Assembly: GCA_964467705.1 (NCBI GenBank)
Contig: CAYXUZ010000009.1
Location: 17,258-81,257, forward strand
DNA: 64,000 bases
From: CAADGU01 sp964467705
GTDB taxonomy: Bacteria; Chloroflexota; Anaerolineae; Promineifilales; Promineifilaceae
Reading direction: 5' to 3'
The first letter of the stretch is position 1, and every line of letters begins with the position of its first letter. Shown here one piece after another: positions 24,035 through 32,953 of this stretch. A program made the position numbers and the translations under genes. The notes beneath the pieces are model-generated. The model saw only the letters and a list, made by a program, of their open reading frames with translations, had not been told where the DNA came from and made no database searches.

Positions 24035-25710
24035 GTGAAGGAGTGCAGGTAACAAGTGGCAAGTGGCAGGTAGCAGGTGGATGGCTGGAGAGGGTGGTAA
24101 CGGCCGTCGCCTGGGTACTCATTGGGTTGGCGCTACTGGCGTTTGTGGGCTATCTGGTGGTGTACACCATTTATGCGGTGGAGCTTTTCCGTTTTCCGTT
24201 TGATTATGACCAGGGGGAGGGGTTTGAATTGATGGATACGGTGTTGTTCAGCCAGGGAGAGTGGCCCTACCGGGACAATGATCAATATCCCTTTTACTCC
24301 TCCAACTACCCACCGCTCTTTCATGTGGTGGTAGCGCCGCTCGTGTGGATTTTTGGGCCACAATACTGGACGGGGCGGCTGGTTTCTTTTTTAGGAACAT
24401 TGGTCACGGCCGTCGCCATTGGCTATGGCGTGCAAAGGCAAATCCGGCGTTGGTGGCTGGCCGTGTTGGTGGGGCTGGCTTTTCTGGCCTCCAACTACGT
24501 TTATCATGTGGGGCCACTGTTCCGGCAGCATATGTTTATGGTCATGTTAGAGACGCTGGCCGTGGTGTGGCTGACGATGACCATTGATAAGGAGGAGCGG
24601 GACGGCCGTAGCTACCCTAAACGACTGCTCATCGTCATGCTGCTGCTGCTGGCGGCCGGCTATACCAAACAACTGGCTTACGCCACCGTCATCGCCGTCT
24701 TCATCTTTCTTTTTATCCGCCACCCCAAACGGGCCATTCTGTGGGCCATCCCCTTTGCTGCCGTTACCGGCCTCATCTTTCTCTGGATTAACTTGGCTAC
24801 GAATGGTTACTGGTTTTTGAATACCGTGACGGCCAACATCAACCCGTTTGTGCCGGGGCAGGCGCAGGGGCTGTACCGGCAATGGTTCAATTTGCATACC
24901 TTGTTGGTGGTCACGGCCGTACTCTATGCCATCTACCAGCTTTATTTTGAACGGTTATCGGCCTACACTATCTGGTTTATGGTGGTGGCTGTGAACAGCG
25001 TTACCGCCGGGAAGTGGGGCGCGGGTGAATCCTATTTCGCCACTGCCATCGCTGCCAGTTGTATCCTGACGGGGTTGGCTTACGGCCGTGTCCTCAACCA
25101 TTTGCAAATGGTCAACGGTCAACGGTTAATGGTCAATGGTCAATGGCGGCGGTGGTTATATCCGGTGGCGCTTTTGATTGTGCCGGCGTTGTTTTTGTGG
25201 CAGGCGGAGCGCCTGTTTCATATGCCCACGCATACGCCCGCGCTGGCGGCGGTGGCCCAGGTATTGGGGAAACCAACCGAGGTGTGGATTGCGCCGCAAA
25301 CCTCCTGCTCCGCGCCGCGCCCGCCGGAGTCCATTCCCTACGTGGATGCGGCCGGCGTCTCCCTGTTGGGACGGCCACCCAATGCTACCGATACGGCCGC
25401 CGGGAAGGCGATTGCTGCCGCCATTGCCCAGGGAGACACAGCCGCGTTTGCCGAAGACGCCGGTTTCAATTTCTACATTGGTCGGGATGTGATTACCAAT
25501 CCCACGCAACTGCTCAATCTGTATAATAATAATCATGTTGACCTGACGGAGATGCTGGCGATGTTGGACGAGCAGGTGTTTGACACGGTGGTACTAAGAG
25601 CGCAGTTTTATCCCCCGCCGATTTTGGATATGATTGGGCAGCGGTATGAAACGCAAGAATTGATCCAGATGAATGGTTTTGTTTATTGCATTATGCGGCC
25701 ACGGGAATGA
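24031..25710 (+). CDS. Polytopic membrane glycosyltransferase (GT-C/GT39-like)
   Basis: A 559-residue protein with about ten hydrophobic segments. The first extracytoplasmic loop contains FDYDQGEGFELMD, similar to the acidic pair of GT-C enzymes (ArnT/PMT-like), which use lipid-linked sugars. Sequence between segments (PFYSSNYPPLFH) also fits. The true N-terminus may be later, because the first 12 residues (VQVTSGKWQVAGGW) are encoded by a repeat of the AAGTGGCA family at 24051-24081. A second repeat at 25106-25145 inserts MVNGQRLMVNGQW in a loop. Acceptor is unknown. Confidence 0.7.
   Translation: MSEGVQVTSGKWQVAGGWLERVVTAVAWVLIGLALLAFVGYLVVYTIYAVELFRFPFDYDQGEGFELMDTVLFSQGEWPYRDNDQYPFYSSNYPPLFHVVVAPLVWIFGPQYWTGRLVSFLGTLVTAVAIGYGVQRQIRRWWLAVLVGLAFLASNYVYHVGPLFRQHMFMVMLETLAVVWLTMTIDKEERDGRSYPKRLLIVMLLLLAAGYTKQLAYATVIAVFIFLFIRHPKRAILWAIPFAAVTGLIFLWINLATNGYWFLNTVTANINPFVPGQAQGLYRQWFNLHTLLVVTAVLYAIYQLYFERLSAYTIWFMVVAVNSVTAGKWGAGESYFATAIAASCILTGLAYGRVLNHLQMVNGQRLMVNGQWRRWLYPVALLIVPALFLWQAERLFHMPTHTPALAAVAQVLGKPTEVWIAPQTSCSAPRPPESIPYVDAAGVSLLGRPPNATDTAAGKAIAAAIAQGDTAAFAEDAGFNFYIGRDVITNPTQLLNLYNNNHVDLTEMLAMLDEQVFDTVVLRAQFYPPPILDMIGQRYETQELIQMNGFVYCIMRPRE
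25106..25145. repeat. Iterated repeat inserted in frame in the glycosyltransferase
   Basis: AATGGTCAACGGTCAACGG followed by TTAATGGTCAATGGTCAATGG. The word GGTCAATGG is that of the 54-bp palindrome at 2916. It is translated as QMVNGQRLMVNGQW. Confidence 0.85.
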
Positions 25711-25776
25711 TCCGCGAAGGAACGCAAAGAAGCGAAGTTATTCGGAAATAGCGGTCACTGATTGCCGATTACCAAC

Positions 25777-26304
25777 ATGTTAACCGAAGTAGCCTGCCCC
25801 AACTGTTTACACCCCATTGACATTCGGCAGCACGGCCGTCACATCACCTGTGATGCCTGCCGTAGCCAATATGTGCTGGATGGGCACATCTGCCCTAGCT
25901 GTAACGCCTATCACCCGCAGGAACAAGGGTTCTGTGGTGAATGTGGCACACCTCTTACCCGCACTTGTGAAAAGTGTCGTACTTCAAACTGGGCCGGAGA
26001 TGAATACTGCAAACAGTGTGGCACGGCTATGGACATATTGCAGTTGCTAAAGAAGAGTTATGCGCAAACAACCGCAGACCGCTTGCAAGAACAGATGGCC
26101 TGGTCGAAAGAGATCAAAGCACAGGAAGAGGCTGATTCCAAACGGCGTATGGCTCGCTTAATGGCTGAGGAACAGTCGCGGCTGGAAGATTTGGCCCGCC
26201 GCCGTGCTGCTGTTCGCCGCCAAGATCGACAGCTTTTTTTGTTTGTGGCCTTGTTCGCGCTGGTTATCCTCAGCATTGTTGCGGTTGCCATGTGGTTGTT
26301 TTGA
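25777..26304 (+). CDS. Zinc-ribbon protein with C-terminal membrane anchor
   Basis: A 175-residue protein (start ATG 25777; 25762 also possible). Cys pairs form two or three zinc-ribbon units: CPNC with CDAC, CPSC with CGEC, and CEKC with CKQC. A long charged helix (about residues 95-150, probably coiled coil) leads to one C-terminal membrane span (LFLFVALFALVILSIVAVAM). The layout, ribbons on the cytoplasmic side and a tail anchor, is that of small regulatory or scaffold proteins common in Chloroflexota. The function is not known. It is followed at 13 bases by the MFS transporter gene. Confidence 0.7.
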   Translation: MLTEVACPNCLHPIDIRQHGRHITCDACRSQYVLDGHICPSCNAYHPQEQGFCGECGTPLTRTCEKCRTSNWAGDEYCKQCGTAMDILQLLKKSYAQTTADRLQEQMAWSKEIKAQEEADSKRRMARLMAEEQSRLEDLARRRAAVRRQDRQLFLFVALFALVILSIVAVAMWLF

Positions 26305-26317
26305 GTGGGGCCAGACC

Positions 26318-27571
26318 ATGAGTGAGTCGTTACAGCAGGATACTCTACCTGTGCAGGGTGGATTGCGGCGGCTGCCGCGCAATGTATGGATACTCACGGC
26401 CGTTTCCTTCCTCACCGACCTCTCCACCGAAATGATCGTCCATTTGCTGCCGCTGTTCCTGGCCAACGTGTTGGGAGCACGCACCCTGACCATTGGTCTG
26501 ATTGAAGGGGTGGCGGAAACAACCAGCAGCCTGGTCAAGCTGCTCTCTGGGCGCTATTCGGATCGGCTGGGGCAGCGAAAGTGGCTGACGGTGGCCGGGT
26601 ATGGCCTTTCTACTGTCACAAAACCATTTCTGGCACTGGCGAATAACTGGACGGCCGTACTCGCCGTTCGTTTTGTAGAGCGCACTGGCAAAGGCATCCG
26701 CACCGCCCCGCGTGATGCGCTCATCGCCGACAGTATAGATGCAAAACAGCGCGGTCTGGCCTTTGGCCTGCACCGCGCCGGAGATACGGCCGGGGCTGTA
26801 CTTGGCCTGCTGGTCGCCATTCTAGTTATCTGGCAGCTACAGGGCACAGCCGCAACCTTAACACGTACAACCTTTAATACCCTGGTCTGGATAAGTGTGA
26901 TACCCGCATCGTTGGCTGTTCTTCTGCTCATTGCGGGTGTTTGGGAAGTGACCAGCCAGACGGCCAAAACAGAATCTTCTCGGATAAGTTGGCAGGCGTT
27001 GGGACGGCCGTTTCACCGCTTCCTGTTCATCATGCTCATTTTTACTTTGGGCAACTCCGCCGACGCTTTTCTCATCCTGCGCGCCCAGGCCGCCGGGCTG
27101 GCGCTGCTGCCCATCCTGGGGCTGCTGCTGCTGTTTAATCTGGTCTATACTATCGTTTCCGGCCCCATTGGCTCGCTTTCGGATCGGTGGGGGCGGCGGT
27201 GGGTGCTGCTGGCGGGCTGGCTGCTGTATGCGGCCGTTTATCTGGGCTTTGCCCTGGCGCGACAAAGCTGGCATCTGCTGATTCTCTTTGCCGCCTATGG
27301 CGTGTATTATGGCTTCGCCGACGGCATTGCCAAAGCGTTTGTGGCCGATTTGGTGCAACGCGACCAACGGGGCACGGCCTATGGCTGGTTCAACGGTACC
27401 ATTGGGTTAGCCGCCTTGCCCGCCAGCCTTCTTGCCGGGTTGTTGTGGCAGGGAGTGGGCAGTTGGTCGGGCTTGGGCATGGCTGCGCCGTTTTTATTTG
27501 GCGGCGCGCTGGCACTGGTAGCGGCGGTTTTGTTGTGGCGATGGCTGCCGGAGGAGCAAAAGGGAGATTAG
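26318..27571 (+). CDS. Major facilitator superfamily transporter
   Basis: A 417-residue protein from ATG 26318 with about 12 hydrophobic segments. It contains DLSTEMIVHLLPLFL in helix 1, and the conserved loop FVERTGKGIRTAPRDALIADS characteristic of a widespread subgroup of MFS permeases. A second MFS loop, SLSDRWGRRWVLLAGW, lies in the second half. The substrate cannot be read from sequence. It follows the zinc-ribbon gene and precedes the SMP-30 gene, possibly in one unit. Confidence 0.85.
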   Translation: MSESLQQDTLPVQGGLRRLPRNVWILTAVSFLTDLSTEMIVHLLPLFLANVLGARTLTIGLIEGVAETTSSLVKLLSGRYSDRLGQRKWLTVAGYGLSTVTKPFLALANNWTAVLAVRFVERTGKGIRTAPRDALIADSIDAKQRGLAFGLHRAGDTAGAVLGLLVAILVIWQLQGTAATLTRTTFNTLVWISVIPASLAVLLLIAGVWEVTSQTAKTESSRISWQALGRPFHRFLFIMLIFTLGNSADAFLILRAQAAGLALLPILGLLLLFNLVYTIVSGPIGSLSDRWGRRWVLLAGWLLYAAVYLGFALARQSWHLLILFAAYGVYYGFADGIAKAFVADLVQRDQRGTAYGWFNGTIGLAALPASLLAGLLWQGVGSWSGLGMAAPFLFGGALALVAAVLLWRWLPEEQKGD

Positions 27572-27608
27572 GAGATTTAATCTCTCAATCTCATTCCACA
27601 AGGAGGAA

Positions 27609-28472
27609 ATGATGAAGCTGAAGATAGCGTTTGCAGCCGAGGACAAGTTGGGCGAAGGGCCGGTATGGTCGGTGAGTGAGCAGGCGTTGTATTGGGTGGA
27701 TATTGAACGGCCGTGCCTGCAACGCTGGCATCCTGAAACAGGCACATACATCGCCTGGACCATGCCTTCCCAAATTGGCAGCTTTGCTTTGCGGCAGCGG
27801 GGCGGCGCGGTGGTAGCGCTGCGTGATGGGTTGTATACCTTTGACCTGGAAAGCGGCCATTTGACCAACATCTGCCGCCCGGAACCGGAGCGGGGCACCC
27901 GTTTTAATGATGGCAAGTGTGACCGGTACGGCCGTTTCTGGGCGGGCACCATGGATTTAAAATATGCCACCCCAGTGGGGGCATTGTATCGGCTGGATGG
28001 GGACGGCCGTTGCCAGTTGATGCGCCCCCATGTTACCTGCTCCAACGGACTGGGCTGGTCGCCGGATAACCGCACCATGTATTACACCGACACCCCCACC
28101 TGCCACATTTTTGCCTACGATTTTGACGGGGAATCCGGCCAGATTAGCAACGAACGCATCTTTGCTCAGGACGCCGAAGGCTACCCAGACGGTCTGACGG
28201 TAGACGCTGCCGGTTACATCTGGAGCGCCAAATGGGATGGCTGGAAAATTGTGCGCTACGCATCCAATGGCGCCATTGACCGCGAAATCCCGCTGCCGGT
28301 GCAACGGCCGACAAGCTGCACCTTTGGCGGCCCCACGCTCAACCAACTTTACATCACCAGCGCCAGCATCGGCCTCTCCGCCGCCGAACGCGCTGAACAA
28401 CCGCTGGCGGGCAGCCTGTTCGTTCTGGAAACAGATATAATTGGTCTACCCGATGCCTTGTACGCTGAATAG
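27609..28472 (+). CDS. SMP-30/gluconolactonase family protein
   Basis: A 287-residue six-bladed beta-propeller. Diagnostic motifs are LGEGPVWSV at the start, RFNDGKCDRYGRFWAGTMD in the middle (metal-binding Asn/Asp), CSNGLGWSPDNRTMYYTDT and YPDGLTVDAAGYIWSAKWDG. The family hydrolyses sugar lactones such as gluconolactone or arabinonolactone with a divalent metal. No signal peptide, so probably cytoplasmic. Start ATG 27609 lies behind AGGAGG. Fits a sugar-oxidation role with the glycosidases in this window. Confidence 0.9.
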   Translation: MMKLKIAFAAEDKLGEGPVWSVSEQALYWVDIERPCLQRWHPETGTYIAWTMPSQIGSFALRQRGGAVVALRDGLYTFDLESGHLTNICRPEPERGTRFNDGKCDRYGRFWAGTMDLKYATPVGALYRLDGDGRCQLMRPHVTCSNGLGWSPDNRTMYYTDTPTCHIFAYDFDGESGQISNERIFAQDAEGYPDGLTVDAAGYIWSAKWDGWKIVRYASNGAIDREIPLPVQRPTSCTFGGPTLNQLYITSASIGLSAAERAEQPLAGSLFVLETDIIGLPDALYAE

Positions 28473-28475
28473 GAG

Positions 28476-29102
28476 GTGTCTAACATCGCCAAACAAGTAG
28501 CGTCAGCCAAGCGAACAAAACTTCGCTATTTTCTCGTCGCATTTATAATCATTCCCACTATATTGGTGTCTTTTGCAGGCAGGTTCTTAATTGTTGAAGA
28601 AGAGGCTGTTCATGCTGAAGCTATTGTAGTTATCGGGGGCGATCACAAACCTCAACGATTACAACAGGCTGCCAAGTTATACGAAATCGGGCTAGCGCCT
28701 ATCGTGATAATAAGTGCAGGCACGATGGTCTTAGAAGGTACAGAATCTTTGCCCGAAGCAGAAGTCATGCGGCGACAAGCAATAGCTTTGGGAGTCCCTG
28801 ATGATGTTCTGATTATCGAGAATCGATCCTACTCAACTTATGAGAACGCACGATTCACGAAACAATTGCTTGAAAATCGGGGGATAAAATCTATTATCCT
28901 CGTAACATCAGCCTATCATAGTCGTCGTGCAAGACACATCTTTCACGAGGTACTGGGGATGGAATCTGATATTACCGTACAATCAGCGCCACCAATTAAC
29001 CCGCCATTATTGTGGATGTTTTATGCCGATGAAAGACAGGTCGTGCAGTATGAATACCGTAATTGGTTACTTTATTGGGTAGATGTCCTAACTGATGAGT
29101 AA
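28476..29102 (+). CDS. YdcF-family (DUF218) membrane protein
   Basis: A 208-residue protein with one N-terminal membrane segment and the DUF218 core: AEAIVVIGGDHKPQRLQQA, IVIISAGT, ENRSYSTYENARFTKQL and LVTSAYHSRRARHIF. The fold resembles the YdcF/SanA proteins that bind S-adenosylmethionine or act in envelope metabolism. The assigned start, GTG 28476, directly abuts AGGAG, so the true start is uncertain. The gene is visibly more AT-rich than its neighbours and has no ACGGCCGT copy, suggesting recent acquisition. It converges on the esterase gene. Confidence 0.85.
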   Translation: MSNIAKQVASAKRTKLRYFLVAFIIIPTILVSFAGRFLIVEEEAVHAEAIVVIGGDHKPQRLQQAAKLYEIGLAPIVIISAGTMVLEGTESLPEAEVMRRQAIALGVPDDVLIIENRSYSTYENARFTKQLLENRGIKSIILVTSAYHSRRARHIFHEVLGMESDITVQSAPPINPPLLWMFYADERQVVQYEYRNWLLYWVDVLTDE

Positions 29103-29103
29103 A

Positions 29104-29937
29104 CTACAAAGAGTTGAAGCTCTTTGATTCTATCTCAAGTAAGAAGGTGAGCGGGATGTGTACCCGCTGCTGCCAGGCTTGTTCGGAGTGGTTAGCGCCA
29201 GGGAATTTGTGCGTGACCCAATCCTCACCCTGAGTGTAACCAGCAGCGGCGACGAGAGCATCCGCCTGCTGCTGAAATGGCTCGTATTGGGCGTCGAGTT
29301 CCTCCGTTCCAAAATCAAAGTAGAGGCGATGACGGCCAGACGCCGGTAAGAGTTTGAGCAACTCCGGCAGCACGCCATCTACTGCCGGCCAGTGTGTGGA
29401 GACACAGCCTGCCCCCGCAAACTGATCGGGATATTCGCACAAAGCGTAGAGCGAAATCAGCCCACCCATGCTGGAACCCATGATGAAGGTGTGTTCCCGT
29501 TCTGGTCTTGTGGCGTAAGTCTGGTCTATAAACGGTTTCACCTCTGTCACCAAAAAACGCAGGTAAGCGTCTGAATCGGGTGCGCCGGGTAAAAAAGCGG
29601 GGTCTATGGTGGCTAATGCTCGTTGACCGGCGGGGGTGGCAAACGGCCGTTGCGGCAAATACTCCTGCCAGCGCCGTTCACCCGCATTCCAAATGCCGAC
29701 GATGATGGTTGGCGGCGCAACCAGATCAGTGATCAGACGAGATAACGCCTCGGCCACTCCCCAGGTAACACCGCCATACGCCAGCGCCGGGTCAAACAAA
29801 TTTTGCCCATCATGCATGTAAAGAACGCGGCACGGCCGTGCCCCATCATAGCCAGGCGGCAACCACACATCCATGGGTCGTGCCGGTACATGGCGGGAAG
29901 GGAAAGTGGCATAGTGAATGAGTTGTCCAGGCAGCAT
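29104..29937 (-). CDS. Alpha/beta-hydrolase esterase (Esterase D/Fes-like)
   Basis: From ATG 29937 (277 residues); the longer frame overlaps the upstream gene. RVLYMHDGQNLFD gives the N-terminal strand and oxyanion region, and the nucleophile Ser sits in FIMGSSMGGLISLYAL. FGTEELDAQYEP may supply the acid and the catalytic His is in ANHSEQAWQQR near the end. This set is typical of Pfam Esterase proteins, which include feruloyl and enterobactin esterases. No signal peptide is seen. It lies eight bases after the secreted glycosidase and may remove esters from the same substrate. Confidence 0.8.
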   Translation of the reverse strand: MLPGQLIHYATFPSRHVPARPMDVWLPPGYDGARPCRVLYMHDGQNLFDPALAYGGVTWGVAEALSRLITDLVAPPTIIVGIWNAGERRWQEYLPQRPFATPAGQRALATIDPAFLPGAPDSDAYLRFLVTEVKPFIDQTYATRPEREHTFIMGSSMGGLISLYALCEYPDQFAGAGCVSTHWPAVDGVLPELLKLLPASGRHRLYFDFGTEELDAQYEPFQQQADALVAAAGYTQGEDWVTHKFPGANHSEQAWQQRVHIPLTFLLEIESKSFNSL

Positions 29938-29945
29938 ATGGTTTT

Positions 29946-31835
29946 TTAGCGTCGCCGCCAGATCGCTACCCCTACGAGCAGCAAACCTAACCCCAGACCC
30001 ATGCCCAGGAACCAATAAGAAGCCTGATCCGCCGGGATGACGCCAGCAACGGCCGTTTCCTCCACAACAAATGGCGTCATGGTTGGCGGTGGCAGGGCGG
30101 CCACTTCGGTGGCGGCGGTGGTGGACGTGGGCGGCACGGCCGTCGCTGTTTCAGTCGGTGTTGCTGTGGGGGTGTCGGTGGGCACGGCCGTTGGTGAAGG
30201 TGTGCGGGTAGGTCGCGGTGTATTGGTCGGTCTGGGCGTCCGCGTTTCGGTCGGCGCTGCTTCGGTGGAAGTGGTAGCCGAAGTGCCCGCGCCGGTCGTC
30301 GTGGTCACGGCCGTGACCGTCCCTGTTATGGTGGACACGGCCGTCACCGTGCCCCCTGGTGTGCCCGATGCACCTGGCGTGGCCGTAGTATCTGGTGCGG
30401 CGGCAGCAGGCGGCGGGGAGGTGGGGATGCTATCCGGGGCTACGCCCGCTTCCACCAGGAAAACTGGCGGCCCACCCAACAAACATTCGCCATTGTGGCA
30501 GCGTTGGCCTTCCAGCCGCACATTGTAAAAGCCGCCGCTGGGCGTGACGGCCGTTTCCACACCGGTAATGGGGTCAACCAACACCCCGGACGCAGCCAAC
30601 GCCGGCACGCGCAAATCCACCGGCGCGGTGGTGCGCGCCCACATCACCCGCGTCACCCCTTGTGGCCGGGTGAAGCTAAAGAGGTAATGGGTATTGCTTT
30701 GCTCGCGGCGAATGGGATATTGGAAGCCGGACAGGTATTGGATGGTGTGTTTGTAGGCGTAGAAGGCGGGGCGCTTGCTGAAGTCATACGGCCGTATCAA
30801 CCCCCAACTTTCATCCCCCGGATTCATATTGATGTCCACCAATTTATAAAGACCAATGTGGCTGGCCCCGGCATAAAAACCAAGCGCATACGCCTGCGGG
30901 ATATACCACGCTTGCTGTTCCAAATCGAGATGGAACGCCTGAACCTGCACCGGCCATTCCGGGTCCATGCTGGGGCGAGCGTTGGTCTCATTGATCCATA
31001 CCGCTTTCATCGGGCTGATGCCCAACTGCTGCTGCGCGGCAAACGCATTACCCACAATGCCGGGAATCGTCTCTGGGCGGAAATAAATGTGAAAGGTCAG
31101 CGCGTCGAAGAAATAGTTGTTTTGGGCCGCTTCCGGGTCATTGACCACCACCTGCAAAAAGCGGCGCAGGTAGCCCGTATCATGCCAATGGGTCATGCCG
31201 CCAATGTGGATTTTGGCCTGCGGGTCGGCCTGTTTCATCACCTGGTACGTCACTTTGACCAGCCGGTAGTAATCTTCAATTGACCCCGCAAATTCGTGGC
31301 CGTACACATTCGGGGCAATGTCTGGCTCATTCCATACAATCCAGTTATGCACCCCCAACGGCCCATAATACTGCGCCACACGGCGCACATAGTTGGCCCA
31401 CAAATTGCCGGGGTCGTCAATTGGTAAATAAAGGCCACGCGGTACACCGGAGGCAAATTCACCGTCTGTGGCCCATTGTGGCGTATTTTTGAGCAGACCT
31501 AACACCTGCCGATTATGCGCCCGCGCTTCGGCCAGCCACTCTTCATGCACGTGCAAGGTATTCCAATCGTTAGGGCCGGTGGGCTGGATTTCATTCCAGT
31601 AAAAGAGGATGCGTTCAAAACCAACGCCTAATTCAGCGGCTTCGGCCGGCGCCCAAAAGGATTCAATGGCGCCAAAACGAGGGTCGAGCGCCCCTTGTTG
31701 GGGGGGCATGTAGGCGACGGCGGGGGAAGGGGTTACGGCCGTGACTCCCTGTACCAACCCCACTACTGTCAATAACAATAAACCAATCCGCCAGGAGCGC
31801 CCGGCGCCGCGCAAGCGCGCTAAATCTATTTTCAA
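29946..31835 (-). CDS. Secreted, C-terminally anchored clan-A glycosidase (GH39/GH5-like)
   Basis: I take TTG 31835 as start, eight bases after GGAGG; 629 residues. A signal peptide is followed by a (beta/alpha)8-type catalytic domain. HNWIVWNEPDIAPN carries the acid/base Glu and MKAVWINETNARPS the likely nucleophile, as in clan GH-A. After about residue 460 comes a long Thr/Pro-rich linker holding several ACGGCCGT copies and a final membrane anchor (YWFLGMGLGLGLLLVGVAI) with Arg residues after it. The enzyme should therefore be displayed on the outer surface. The exact GH family is uncertain. Confidence 0.8.
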   Translation of the reverse strand: MKIDLARLRGAGRSWRIGLLLLTVVGLVQGVTAVTPSPAVAYMPPQQGALDPRFGAIESFWAPAEAAELGVGFERILFYWNEIQPTGPNDWNTLHVHEEWLAEARAHNRQVLGLLKNTPQWATDGEFASGVPRGLYLPIDDPGNLWANYVRRVAQYYGPLGVHNWIVWNEPDIAPNVYGHEFAGSIEDYYRLVKVTYQVMKQADPQAKIHIGGMTHWHDTGYLRRFLQVVVNDPEAAQNNYFFDALTFHIYFRPETIPGIVGNAFAAQQQLGISPMKAVWINETNARPSMDPEWPVQVQAFHLDLEQQAWYIPQAYALGFYAGASHIGLYKLVDINMNPGDESWGLIRPYDFSKRPAFYAYKHTIQYLSGFQYPIRREQSNTHYLFSFTRPQGVTRVMWARTTAPVDLRVPALAASGVLVDPITGVETAVTPSGGFYNVRLEGQRCHNGECLLGGPPVFLVEAGVAPDSIPTSPPPAAAAPDTTATPGASGTPGGTVTAVSTITGTVTAVTTTTGAGTSATTSTEAAPTETRTPRPTNTPRPTRTPSPTAVPTDTPTATPTETATAVPPTSTTAATEVAALPPPTMTPFVVEETAVAGVIPADQASYWFLGMGLGLGLLLVGVAIWRRR

Positions 31836-31922
31836 GATAACATCCTCCAATCTCTAATCTCTTAAGTTGGCAAATCAGGTGAACCTCTTTACAATGCCCA
31901 CCTGCGGTTGCAAACGCGGGCG

Positions 31923-31928
31923 ATTATA
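31923..31928 (-). promoter_or_regulatory. -10 element for the secreted glycosidase gene
   Basis: The minus strand reads TATAAT at 31928-31923; start of transcription would be near 31916, about 80 bases before the TTG start. The -35 region (TTAGGG, 18 bases upstream) is poor. Confidence 0.4.
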
Positions 31929-31946
31929 CCCAACGTTTTGGCAAGG

Positions 31947-31974
31947 CCCTAAGAGTTTTGGAAAACCCTTAGGG
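31947..31974. repeat. Stem-loop in the divergent gap
   Basis: CCCTAAGAGTTTT pairs with AAAACCCTTAGGG (one mismatch) around GG. It lies between the divergent glycosidase and membrane-protein genes and may be an operator or one more of the interspersed repeats. Confidence 0.6.
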
Positions 31975-31988
31975 TCTGCATAAGAATC

Positions 31989-32420
31989 ATGCCCACACTG
32001 ACCCGATGGTACATCAAATCCGCTCTGGCTTACCTGGCTGCTGCCTTGCTGTTGGCGCTGTTGCTGGCATTGCCCAGTTCTATCAACCTGCCCCTCTTTG
32101 TGCGTTTCATGAACCCGGTTTACTTCCATTTATTTCTGGTTGGTTGGGTCACGCAAATGATCTTTGGCGTCATCTACTGGATGTTTCCCATTATCACCCG
32201 CGCCCAACCTCGTGGTAATGAACAATTGGGGTGGACCAGCTTCATCTGCCTAAATGTGGGTCTGCTGCTGCGGGTCATTGGTGAACCATTGGTGGCTGTG
32301 CATCCCGAAACCGGTTGGCGGTGGTTATTGGTTGTTTCCGCACTGCTGCAATGGTTGGGCATTGTGTTGTTCGTTTTCCTGGCCTGGCCACGTGTGAAAG
32401 AAAAATATCGCGGAGGGTGA
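31989..32420 (+). CDS. Four-span membrane protein, heme-copper-oxidase-I-like fragment A
   Basis: A 143-residue protein with four hydrophobic segments. The sequence VYFHLFLVGWVTQMIFGVIYWMFP, in shortened form FHLFLVGWVTQMIFG, matches the H-x-G-W-x-x-x-x-x-G pattern of helix 2 in cbb3-type oxidase subunit I and related stand-alone proteins, where the His binds heme. The usual twelve spans and copper-ligand His residues are missing, so this is not a full oxidase subunit. It ends one base before a paralogous gene, and a multiheme cytochrome follows. Confidence 0.7.
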   Translation: MPTLTRWYIKSALAYLAAALLLALLLALPSSINLPLFVRFMNPVYFHLFLVGWVTQMIFGVIYWMFPIITRAQPRGNEQLGWTSFICLNVGLLLRVIGEPLVAVHPETGWRWLLVVSALLQWLGIVLFVFLAWPRVKEKYRGG

Positions 32421-32421
32421 G

Positions 32422-32832
32422 ATGCCACGCCTGAGCCAATGGATTATTCGTGCTGCGCTGCTTTACCTGTTCTTGGGCATTACCATTGGCGCACTGCTGC
32501 TGGCGCACAAAGGGGTTCCCTTCTACCCCCTGTTGTGGGCCTGGCTGCCCGCGCACATTGAATTTCTGTTGATGGGCTGGATTGTACAGTTGACGTTGGG
32601 GGTGGCTTTTTGGATATTGCCGCGCTATTGGCAGCAACCACGCCGGCCGAATGAACGGTATGCACAAATCGCCTTTGTGTTGTTGAATGTGGGTATCTGG
32701 TTGGTGGTGGCGGGCACAACATTTCGCGCCGGGGCGTGGGCGCTGTTTGCCGGGCGGCTGGCGGAAATGGCAGCCGTTTTGTTTTTTGCGGCTCATGCCT
32801 GGGGGCGGGCTGTTTCCAGAGAGGGGGCGTAG
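32422..32832 (+). CDS. Four-span membrane protein, fragment B (paralog of A)
   Basis: A 136-residue paralog of the preceding gene: four membrane segments and the same core, LPAHIEFLLMGWIVQLTLG, then FWILPR. The single conserved His stands in the same place as in fragment A. The two are probably co-translated and could form a heterodimer sharing a heme, but that is inference. The plus-strand gene for a secreted multiheme cytochrome starts 122 bases downstream, so an electron-transfer module is plausible. Confidence 0.7.
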   Translation: MPRLSQWIIRAALLYLFLGITIGALLLAHKGVPFYPLLWAWLPAHIEFLLMGWIVQLTLGVAFWILPRYWQQPRRPNERYAQIAFVLLNVGIWLVVAGTTFRAGAWALFAGRLAEMAAVLFFAAHAWGRAVSREGA

Positions 32833-32881
32833 CGTTGGTGGCGAGCAACGGCCGTAGCCCCACACCGGCATCCCCAGTCTA

Positions 32882-32911
32882 TTCAACTTTAACCACCAGA
32901 CACGGTATAAT
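32882..32911 (+). promoter_or_regulatory. Possible promoter of the multiheme cytochrome gene
   Basis: TTCAAC (32882-32887), 18 bases, TATAAT (32906-32911), 43 bases before the ATG. The -10 is exact, the -35 poor. Confidence 0.4.
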
Positions 32912-32953
32912 CCGCCACATTCTTCTTTACTACATTCCAGATCAGGAGAACTT

